Source of the DNA: Halobacteriales archaeon QH_10_70_21
GTDB taxonomy: Archaea > Halobacteriota > Halobacteria > Halobacteriales > Haloarculaceae
DNA length: 6,997 nucleotides
Direction: 5' to 3'
Assembly: GCA_003021325.1 (NCBI GenBank)
Contig: PXQM01000030.1
Location: 6,212 to 13,208, forward strand
The notes under the pieces: generated by a model
Told to the model about the DNA's origin: nothing
Databases searched by the model: none
The model's input: the letters and a program-made list of their open reading frames with translations, nothing else
Made by a program: the position numbers and the translations under genes
Shown: positions 1-4,336 of the stretch, piece by piece
Position numbering within the stretch: position 1 is the first letter of the stretch
How the letters are laid out: each line of letters starts with the position of its first letter

Positions 1-264
1 GGCCGCCAAGAGGTCGACGGCCGCCGGAACCCCCTTCTCCCGGTAGTAGGCCGCCATCGCCGGCTGGATGTCGACCGCGTAGACCCGGGCCGCGACCCCG
101 GCGAGGATATCGGTGTAGAAGCCGGTCCCGCTCCCGACGTCGACGACGACGTCGTCGTCGGCCAGCGTCGCGGCGCCGACCAGCTCCTCGGCCGAGCAGT
201 GCTCGAACCGCGAGGGGTCCTCGAGCTCGTCCGCCCGACCGACGTCGAACGTGTGAAAGCCCAT
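1..264 (-). CDS. Class I SAM-dependent methyltransferase, N-terminal part (cut by window edge)
   Basis: Reading leftward from the ATG at 264 gives 88 codons that stay open to the window edge, so only the N-terminus is present. Residues 40-50 (VVDVGSGTGFY) are the glycine-rich motif I that binds S-adenosylmethionine, and the acidic residue D65 in VDIQP is the motif II position that contacts the ribose. This is the usual start of a Rossmann-like class I methyltransferase. The substrate cannot be read from this part; small-molecule, lipid-quinone and other UbiE-like roles are all possible. The N-terminal stretch MGFHTFDVGRADELEDPSRF before the SAM fold looks like that of a haloarchaeal methyltransferase group I remember, but I could not check this. 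No convincing TATA box is visible upstream. The family assignment is firm and the specificity unknown. Confidence 0.88.
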   Translation of the reverse strand, partial: MGFHTFDVGRADELEDPSRFEHCSAEELVGAATLADDDVVVDVGSGTGFYTDILAGVAARVYAVDIQPAMAAYYREKGVPAAVDLLAA

Positions 265-336
265 TGGTGGCCTCTCGGGCCGGGGCGACATCGGCGTTCC
301 GGTGCCAGCGGGGCCGCCCCACGGGCGACGGTCGGG

Positions 337-344
337 GTTTTAAC
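337..344 (+). promoter_or_regulatory. TATA-like box of the small membrane protein gene
   Basis: The sequence GTTTTAAC lies about 28 bases before the ATG at 369 in otherwise GC-rich DNA. In haloarchaea transcription starts about 24-28 bases after the box, so the transcript would begin at or next to the start codon (leaderless). This also supports choosing the ATG at 369 over the longer in-frame start at 264. Confidence 0.5.
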
Positions 345-368
345 TCCTCCGGGCGTCAGGTGGCGTCC

Positions 369-548
369 ATGAGCACGGAAACGAGCGCGCCCGAGGCGGA
401 CGGCAACGGCGACGACGGCGCGGACGACCGCGACCGGCAGGTGTTCCGCCGGCTCGGCGTCATGACCATCGTGTGGGTCATCCTGCTGGTCGTCGCGGGA
501 CTGCTCCTCCTCTTCTACGGCCCCACGCTTGCCGAGCTCGTCGCCTGA
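369..548 (+). CDS. Small single-span membrane protein (59 aa), unknown function
   Basis: This gene encodes a 59-residue protein with an acidic, disordered N-terminal tail (residues 4-24, rich in Asp, Glu and Gly), a short basic patch (RRL at 27-29) and one strongly hydrophobic helix at about 30-50 (VMTIVWVILLVVAGLLLLF). It ends with a short polar tail. The basic residues before the helix predict a cytoplasmic N-terminus. An in-frame ATG exists at 264, but the codons in between look non-coding and a TATA-like box sits about 28 bases before 369, so 369 is preferred. Small acidic membrane proteins of this type are common in haloarchaea; I cannot assign this one to a named family. It stands alone on its strand, divergent from the methyltransferase and convergent with the rtcA remnant. 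Confidence 0.72.
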   Translation: MSTETSAPEADGNGDDGADDRDRQVFRRLGVMTIVWVILLVVAGLLLLFYGPTLAELVA

Positions 549-578
549 CCGGCGGTGTCCACGGCCGTCAGGCGCGCT

Positions 579-598
579 GGCCCACGACCGGCTGGGCC
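579..598. terminator. Short GC hairpin between convergent gene ends
   Basis: GGCCCA (579-584) and TGGGCC (593-598) form a perfect 6-base stem with an 8-base loop in the gap between the membrane protein stop (548) and the rtcA remnant stop (606). The position suits a bidirectional terminator, but there is no T-tract and haloarchaeal termination relies mainly on T-rich tracts, so this is weak. Confidence 0.2.
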
Positions 599-605
599 GG
601 CGGGC

Positions 606-868
606 TCACCCCGAGATGACGACGCGGTCGCCCCGTTGTTCGACCGACAGGTCGTGGCCGAACGCCTCGACGACCGCCCGGTTCGTCCGGACGTGTGCGG
701 TCGCCTCGGGGGCGGCCACCTCGCCGCCGGCGAGCGCGAGCGGGACCTGCAACTGGTCGGCGAGGTGCTCGTCGACCGCCGCCGCCCCCTCGTGGAACCG
801 CTCGAAGGCGTCGACGGCCTCGGCGGCGACCGTCTCGGAGGGCTTGCCGGCCTCGCCCAGGGCAGTAA
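606..868 (-). pseudogene. rtcA: RNA 3'-terminal phosphate cyclase, C-terminal remnant
   Basis: About 87 codons on the minus strand, ending at the TGA at 606-608, match the C-terminal part of RtcA. RtcA uses ATP to turn RNA 3'-phosphates into 2',3'-cyclic phosphates. The diagnostic stretch is GAAAVDEHLADQLQVPLALA, followed by a short glycine-rich link, then TAHVRTN and the final strand pair ending in DRVVISG. The region ALGEAGKPSE just before it also fits the family. Full RtcA proteins are roughly 330-350 residues, so about three quarters is missing, including the N-terminal cyclase repeats and the catalytic histidine region. The upstream side runs directly into an out-of-frame tnpB fragment at about 868, so this is a truncated gene. 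An ATG at 929 opens a 107-codon frame, but its first ~20 codons are antisense or frame-shifted tnpB sequence. The remnant still looks free of internal stops, suggesting fairly recent loss. Confidence 0.78.
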
Positions 869-1101
869 CTCGGCTGGCCGACGTCATCGTACTCGTAGTA
901 GTTCTCCATCGCACCGAGAGCCTTCGCAACGACGCGCTGAGTCGTGTTCTTCACGAGGTTGGCATCGTCGGCCACACGGTCGGGAATCCCGTCCCAATCC
1001 ACGCCTTGTTTGGCGAGGCGGATGGTTTCGTTGTAGACCGTTTCCATAACAGGTTCAACAGTTCGGATACGGAAATGCTGATTAAAGATATACGAATAGA
1101 G
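868..1101 (-). pseudogene. tnpB: IS200/IS605-type TnpB (RNA-guided nuclease family), N-terminal remnant
   Basis: The minus-strand frame from about 1101 to 868 encodes the start of a haloarchaeal TnpB of the IS1341 kind. It reads FRIRTVEPVMETVYNETIR, then VDWDGIPDRV, DDANLVKNTTQRVVAKALGA and MENYYEYDDVGQPS. I recognise the VKNTTQRVVAKA and YYEYDD-GQPS segments as typical of this group. TnpB proteins are RNA-guided DNA nucleases of about 400 residues; this fragment keeps about 78 and lacks the whole RuvC domain and zinc finger, so it cannot be active. Homology stops abruptly after GQPS at about 868, where rtcA sequence begins. The true start is unclear: sequence upstream of LYSYIFNQHF is AT-rich and degenerate, and the ATGs available are at 1047 (internal to the homology) and 1203. 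It diverges from the decayed tnpA. Confidence 0.75.
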
Positions 1102-1183
1102 TTTGATGAAGAAGCAGTGAGGATTGACGTAACTGACCGAAAGGCAAAGAGTCTGATTAAGCTCGACGAGTAGGCTTGAATCT

Positions 1184-1574
1184 AACTCCGTTGTTACGGG
1201 CAATACCCCCGCTTGTGCGTTATAGAATCCGAGAACCGCGCCTAAGTACAGCCAACAGAATCATAACGGTTAATTCGAACCCTTATTCTGGCAGCTAATT
1301 CACCTACAATTCCCCGGAGTAAAACTTCTTGTCAATATTTCTATAATACCTTGAGGTAACCTGTTCTTGTCAGCCCATCCGAAGTACGCACCGAGCGAGA
1401 TTGTGCGAACAGTCAAGAGCATCATGGCGCGGGGGATGTGAGAACAACACGAGCCGTTTCTGAGGAATACCTATGGGGTGGTGGGTTTTGGAGGAATCGT
1501 ACTACGTAGGGACAGCAGGCAACATTTCGACTGACACGATTGAGCAGTACATCCGGCGAACGGAACACGTTTAA
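1184..1574 (+). pseudogene. tnpA: IS200/IS605 TnpA (Y1 transposase) fossil with stop and frameshifts
   Basis: From about 1361 the plus strand can be read as the C-terminal half of an IS200-type single-strand transposase: LFLSAHPKYAPSEIVRTVKS, then IMARGM, a TGA stop at 1439-1441 where the family has Trp, then EQHEPFLRN. The reading then shifts by one base near 1469 into LWGGGFW, and shifts again near 1488 into EESYYVGTAGNISTDTIEQY, followed by IRRTEHV and TAA (1572-1574). Both shifts are single-base deletions by frame arithmetic. The HUH metal-binding motif that should precede LFLSAHP is eroded (ACCTTGAGGTAAC at 1349-1361 against an expected PDHVH coding sequence). Upstream the match fades, but CCTAAGTAC at 1241-1249 (PKY) sits about 120 bases before LFLSAH, as expected for the conserved PKYR segment, which puts the original start near 1184. 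The C-terminal identification is strong; the N-terminal limit is approximate. Confidence 0.77.
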
Positions 1575-1834
1575 CGGGGCTTACGGTCTTCACCCTCGGG
1601 GTCAAGTGGTTCGAGACGCCTGCGGCGTCCCGTCATCACGGAACTCTTCGATTTCCATACGACCCCGAGGCACTCGGCCTGTTCCGCCTGTAGAACTGTG
1701 CGTTCGGTGTCGGTATCGAAAATCGGTACGGAACGGCCCCGCCGGTCGCGGTCGTCGGAGCGCTGCGTGGACCCGGCCGTTCGGCAGGACGCTTCGGTCG
1801 TCGGCATCGTGTGAAAGGGACGCGCCGCACCCAC
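1571..1834 (-). pseudogene. Doubtful ORF of IS character, possibly a TnpB C-terminal tail
   Basis: An open frame of 87 codons from the ATG at 1834 to the TAA at 1571-1573 overlaps the tnpA stop codon on the other strand. The first ~35 codons look non-coding. The middle (SVPIFDTDTERTVLQAEQAE followed by CLGVVWKSK) reads more like protein, and it resembles C-terminal tails I associate with haloarchaeal TnpB. I cannot verify this, and there is no zinc finger or RuvC motif to support it. It overlaps the nested inverted repeats at 1594-1670, so an alternative is that this is the non-coding 3' region of an IS200/IS605 element, where a guide-type RNA would be transcribed. It is not an intact gene either way. 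Confidence 0.3.
1594..1670. repeat. Nested inverted repeats: 10-base outer stem and 6-base inner hairpin
   Basis: CCTCGGGGTC (1594-1603) and GACCCCGAGG (1661-1670) are perfect reverse complements. Between them GACGCC (1615-1620) and GGCGTC (1624-1629) form a 6-base stem with a TGC loop. This lies just after the tnpA fossil stop. It may be the folded end of the IS605-like element or the scaffold part of a TnpB guide RNA on the minus strand. The repeats are direct observation; the role is inferred. Confidence 0.55.
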
Positions 1835-1900
1835 TATCGGCTATCTTCCATCCTGATAGCCACCACCCGTGGCGAGTATCACTCCGCCTATCGTGATAGG
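1834..1900. repeat. Cluster of five CTATC/GATAG pentamers forming two palindromes
   Basis: CTATC occurs at 1834-1838, 1841-1845 and 1888-1892, and its reverse complement GATAG at 1855-1859 and 1895-1899. They build GGCTATC(1839-1845)/GATAGCC(1855-1861), with a 9-base loop, and the near-continuous palindrome CCTATC-GT-GATAGG (1887-1900). The cluster sits between the IS fossil and the 3' end of the minus-strand minD operon. It could be a terminator structure, an IS end or a binding site; there is no T-tract. Confidence 0.45.
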
Positions 1901-1964
1901 TCGCCGCGGGCGAGCGGGGGCCAGTGGACCGGACGGGGGCGCGTGGGTCCCTCGCGCCGGTCGG

Positions 1965-2453
1965 TCAGTCCCGCAGGGCGTCCTCGAAGCCCCACTCCTC
2001 GGCGCGGCTCTCGGCCTCCGCCCGGGCCGTCTCGCGGATGTCCTCGACTGCGGCCTCGTCCTCGAGGAAGGCGACGACGGCGCCGTCGTCCCCGGCGGGG
2101 TCCGGGTCGCCGGCGAGCCGTTCGGCCGGCATCCCGGGCGGGACCCGGAGCTCGTCGGTCGTGTGTGGGACGGTCAGGTGCGCCGAGTCGAGGCTGTACA
2201 GCTCCAGCCGGTGGGGACCGGCGCCGATGTCGGCCAGCGCGGGCGGGCCGCCGCGGTCGGTGCCGGCGTGGTAGGCCAGGGCCGGCCCCCCGTCCTCGAA
2301 GATGATGACCCCCCGGTCGTCGTCGTTCGCCAGGAGCGTCTCCCTGGCGGACAGCACGGCGTACCCGTCGAGGCGGCGGTCTAGTGCGTCCTCGAGGGGG
2401 TCCGCGAGGTCGGTGACGACACGCGCCCGCAGCAGGTCGCCGTCCGGTATCAT
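1965..2453 (-). CDS. Acidic 162-aa protein of unknown function, partner of the MinD-like ATPase
   Basis: This 162-residue acidic protein is read from an ATG that overlaps the stop of the upstream MinD-like gene (shared ATGA at 2450-2453), so the two are very likely translated together. I do not recognise a named family. Residues 1-30 look helical. The middle (about 46-90) has alternating strands with the phrases RGVIIFEDGGPALAYHAGTD and HRLELYSLD, faintly like the strand-turn-strand layout of DUF4388-type modules; this is only an impression. The C-terminus (about 128-160) is a charged Glu/Ala-rich helix (EDIRETARAEAESRAEEWGF). There is no signal peptide or membrane span. A role as adaptor, cargo or activator of the ATPase is inferred from the overlap only. 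Codon use matches neighbouring genes. The stop is at 1965-1967, with no clear terminator beyond it. Confidence 0.8.
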   Translation of the reverse strand: MIPDGDLLRARVVTDLADPLEDALDRRLDGYAVLSARETLLANDDDRGVIIFEDGGPALAYHAGTDRGGPPALADIGAGPHRLELYSLDSAHLTVPHTTDELRVPPGMPAERLAGDPDPAGDDGAVVAFLEDEAAVEDIRETARAEAESRAEEWGFEDALRD

Positions 2454-3214
2454 GGCGGGTCGGGGATGACGGCGGTCCGGAACCGCTCGGCGACGTCGCC
2501 GGAGTCGCCGTCCCGGGGGTCAAGCCCCGCGGCCGCTTCGCGGTAGGCCGCCGCAGCCGTCGACTCGGGGGCGTACGCCAGGAGCGGCTCCCCGGCCGAC
2601 CGCGCCTCGCGGGCGGCGTCGCTCTCCGGGACTGTCGCCAGCAGCGGGCCCTCGAAGTAGCGGTCGGCCCGCTCGCGGACCGACTCGATGTCGCTCTGGA
2701 CCTTGTTGAAAAGCGTGCCGGCGACTTCGGAGCCGTACGACAGGGCGTACTCCTGGACCTTCAGCCCGTCCGAGATGGCGGGGATGGTCGGCTGAAGCAC
2801 GACCACGACCCGGTCGGCGAGCACGATGGGCAGGACGGCACTCTTCGAGGAGAGCGTCGCCGGCGAGTCCAGAAGCAACACGTCGGTGTCCGCGGCGAGG
2901 GTGGCGACCACCTCCCGGAGGCGCTCGGGGTCGGCGGCCTCGAGCCCCGACAGCGACGTTCCGCAGGGGACCACCCGCATCCCGAAGCGGTCGTAGGTCG
3001 CCTCGGCGACGGGCGCGCCGCCCTCGACGAGGACGTCGTGCAGCGTGGTCTCGACGTCGGCGAGGCCGGCGTGGAACAGCAGGTTCGCCATGCCGGTGTC
3101 CGCGTCGACGACCGTCACGTCGTGCTCCTCGGCGAGCGCCATCCCCAGCGCGAGCGTGCTGGTGGTCTTCCCGGTTCCGCCCTTCCCGGAGGCCACCGCG
3201 AACGCCTCGACCAT
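2450..3214 (-). CDS. MinD/ParA-family ATPase with deviant Walker A motif
   Basis: This 254-residue protein is a P-loop ATPase of the SIMIBI class MinD/ParA group. The deviant Walker A motif is GKGGTGKT at residues 10-17, with the signature lysine at K11 and the phosphate-binding lysine at K16. DADTGMANL (37-45) is the switch I/A' segment and LLLDSPATL (113-121) is Walker B. The usual MinD 'DSPAG' reads DSPAT here. Such proteins dimerise on ATP and position other molecules in the cell; haloarchaea have several paralogues, of which MinD4 is known to place archaella and chemosensory arrays at the poles. The length is near the family core, and I see no clear C-terminal amphipathic membrane-binding helix (it ends RTAVIPDPP), so a cytoplasmic or partner-tethered role is plausible. 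It is first in a two-gene operon with the overlapping 162-residue protein. The ATG at 3214 has a TATA-like box about 29 bases upstream, implying a leaderless mRNA. Cargo is unknown. Confidence 0.9.
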   Translation of the reverse strand: MVEAFAVASGKGGTGKTTSTLALGMALAEEHDVTVVDADTGMANLLFHAGLADVETTLHDVLVEGGAPVAEATYDRFGMRVVPCGTSLSGLEAADPERLREVVATLAADTDVLLLDSPATLSSKSAVLPIVLADRVVVVLQPTIPAISDGLKVQEYALSYGSEVAGTLFNKVQSDIESVRERADRYFEGPLLATVPESDAAREARSAGEPLLAYAPESTAAAAYREAAAGLDPRDGDSGDVAERFRTAVIPDPP

Positions 3215-3237
3215 GTTGGTTTCGTCTGCCCCGGTTC

Positions 3238-3247
3238 GGATATAAAC
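3238..3247 (-). promoter_or_regulatory. TATA-like box of the MinD-like operon
   Basis: On the minus strand this reads GTTTATATCC, centred about 28 bases before the ATG at 3214. The spacing predicts transcription starting at the start codon, as is common in haloarchaea. The divergent 46-codon gene begins about 90 bases away on the other side. Confidence 0.6.
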
Positions 3248-3294
3248 GTTTGGACCACGACCTGGCAGTACTTGCCGCGACCTTGACTAACAAT

Positions 3295-3309
3295 CATTAA
3301 GATTTAAGA
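3295..3309 (+). promoter_or_regulatory. AT-rich promoter element before the 46-codon gene
   Basis: The stretch ATCATTAAGATTTAAG (about 3293-3308) is the only AT-rich block before the ATG at 3335. Its TTTAA core centres about 30 bases upstream, which would give a very short or no leader. Confidence 0.45.
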
Positions 3310-3334
3310 CCATGAGGGTTCTGGAGACAGGTAG

Positions 3335-3475
3335 ATGACCCGCGACGAGATCGAGCCGATGGTTCCGGTCATGCCCGACGAAGCCACCACCGACCAGATT
3401 CGCGCCGACGGCGGCCTCACGAAGCGCTACGACGCCGAGGAGGTAGCCGCCCCCCTCGTCCCGGACCTCCGGTAA
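3335..3475 (+). CDS. Small 46-aa protein, unknown function
   Basis: A 46-codon frame runs from the ATG at 3335 to the TAA at 3473-3475 and encodes MTRDEIEPMVPVMPDEATTD, then QIRADGGLTKRYDAEEVAAP and LVPDLR. A TAG lies immediately upstream in frame (3332-3334), so this is the longest possible start. Third positions are almost all G or C, as in the neighbouring real genes, and the composition is acidic and soluble with no membrane span or Cys motif. A TATA-like stretch sits about 30 bases upstream. It diverges from the MinD-like operon and converges on the gene ending at 3527. I do not recognise the family. It is shorter than common gene-calling limits and may be missed in automated annotation. 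Confidence 0.58.
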   Translation: MTRDEIEPMVPVMPDEATTDQIRADGGLTKRYDAEEVAAPLVPDLR

Positions 3476-3526
3476 TCGGTCTCCTTCTCCGCCGGTCGCG
3501 TCCCCGAGCGGCGGCGCCGTTCCGCG

Positions 3527-4243
3527 TCACACCACGTCGCCGCGGACGGAGACGCCCTCCTGCTGTTCGTGGTAGGCCCGGAGCTCCGACGCCGCCCGTT
3601 CGGCCTCGGCCTCGTCCATGCCGAGCATCTCCAGGGCGGCCGACAGCGTCGGGAAGACGAACTCGCCGGCCGCGAGCTTGCGGAACGCCTCCTCGCTCGT
3701 CGTTCCGCCCTCGTCGTCGCCGTCGGACGCTGACGCGCCCGACGAGGTCCCGCTCGCGTCGCTTGCGGGACCGTCGACCCACAGACACGCCGCCCGGGGG
3801 TCGAGCAACTGCGTGTAGTCCTCGCGGGCGCGGGCGCCCTTCAGCCGCTGGGAGACGTTGTTCTCGAAGCCGGTGTTGCACACCTCGAGGTGGACGGGTT
3901 CGTCGGGGTCGAACAGGTGGGCGGCGAGGCACTTCTCGGGGGCCGCGTGGCCGTTGGCGTTGGCCCGGACGCAGTCGGGGTGTTCCTCGGCCCACTCGGC
4001 CGACACGGTCTTGCCGACGCCCGCGACGCCGAGCCGTTCCTCGAACTCCGCCTCCCGGTTGGGCTCGTCCTTGAACAGCAGGTCCTTCGTGAGGTAGACG
4101 TCCAGCCGCTCTACCGGGTCGAGCCCGAGCACGACGTCCCCGTAGACCCACACCTCCCGGACCGGGACGGCTGTCGGTTCGGTCGCGACCGTCTCGACGA
4201 TTTCGCGCAGGCGGTCGACGGCCGCCTCGCGGCTGAAACACAT
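3527..4243 (-). CDS. Conserved haloarchaeal protein (238 aa), probable DUF7095 family
   Basis: This 238-residue soluble acidic protein starts at the ATG at 4243. A TATA-like GTTTTG on the minus strand about 28 bases upstream favours this start over longer in-frame options that would overlap ncsA. The best-conserved-looking part is residues 22-50 (PVREVWVYGDVVLGLDPVER, then LDVYLTKDLLF). Next come HLFDPDEPVHLEVCNTGFEN and a tract near the middle-to-C-terminus rich in Ser, Asp and Gly that looks like a linker. The end is a helical domain (FRKLAAGEFVFPTLSAALEM onward). It fits my memory of a haloarchaeal family labelled DUF7095, found beside ncsA and ftsZ2; I could not check this. The VYGD...LDVYL segment is reminiscent of a nucleotidyltransferase fold but lacks a clear DxD metal pair. 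The function is unknown; it is divergently arranged with ncsA. Confidence 0.82.
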   Translation of the reverse strand: MCFSREAAVDRLREIVETVATEPTAVPVREVWVYGDVVLGLDPVERLDVYLTKDLLFKDEPNREAEFEERLGVAGVGKTVSAEWAEEHPDCVRANANGHAAPEKCLAAHLFDPDEPVHLEVCNTGFENNVSQRLKGARAREDYTQLLDPRAACLWVDGPASDASGTSSGASASDGDDEGGTTSEEAFRKLAAGEFVFPTLSAALEMLGMDEAEAERAASELRAYHEQQEGVSVRGDVV

Positions 4244-4266
4244 CGGTGCGTCTAGCCGGCGCCGGG

Positions 4267-4275
4267 ACAAAACGG
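4267..4275 (-). promoter_or_regulatory. TATA-like box of the 238-aa gene
   Basis: On the minus strand this reads about CGTTTTGTC, some 28 bases before the ATG at 4243, within the 93-base divergent gap shared with ncsA. The spacing predicts a leaderless transcript. Confidence 0.45.
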
Positions 4276-4299
4276 TCACGGAGGCCGCCGACCGGAGTC

Positions 4300-4311
4300 G
4301 AAACCCGTATG
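4300..4311 (+). promoter_or_regulatory. Weak TATA-like element of ncsA
   Basis: GAAACCCGTATG is the most AT-rich stretch at the right distance (about 26-32 bases) before the ncsA ATG at 4337. It is a poor match, so the assignment rests mainly on spacing. Confidence 0.3.
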
Positions 4312-4336
4312 TCCGCCAGTCGGCAACGGACCGCCA

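Larger units (their letters stand above)
868..1630. mobile_element. Fossil divergent IS605-like element (tnpB 5' part, tnpA, end hairpin)
   Basis: The decayed tnpA (plus strand) and the tnpB 5' fragment (minus strand) are divergent, with roughly 80-130 bases between their inferred starts. This is the layout of IS605-type elements. A perfect 6-base hairpin (1615-1629) lies 40 bases after the tnpA stop, where such elements carry subterminal hairpins recognised by TnpA. The left boundary is a deletion junction with rtcA, so one end of the element is lost. The sequence between about 1075 and 1420 is visibly more AT-rich than the flanks. The right boundary is not defined, and related structure continues to at least 1670. 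Confidence 0.55.

Noticed and set aside
141..160. A perfect 20-base palindrome, CGACGACGAC/GTCGTCGTCG.
   Set aside because: It is inside the methyltransferase and encodes Asp-Asp-Asp-Val-Val-Val; GAC and GTC are reverse complements, so such palindromes arise from codon use.
606..929. A 107-codon ORF as a complete small gene.
   Set aside because: Its C-terminal ~87 codons are clearly the tail of RtcA, and the first ~20 come from frame-shifted tnpB sequence, so it is a truncated gene and not a native small one.
568..1203. A continuous 211-codon minus-strand frame running from the tnpB fragment across the rtcA remnant.
   Set aside because: Only the tnpB part reads as protein. Beyond 868 it is out of frame with rtcA and becomes Arg/Gly-rich, typical of a shadow frame in high-GC DNA, so a functional fusion is not supported.
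1200..1420. Possible CRISPR array or tRNA in the AT-rich segment.
   Set aside because: There are no regularly spaced direct repeats and no cloverleaf; the segment is better explained as decayed tnpA.
1540..1896. A 118-codon plus-strand frame with a CVRCRYRK motif.
   Set aside because: It crosses the tnpA stop region and the inverted repeats, has no zinc-finger partner cysteines or coding-like composition, and matches nothing I know.
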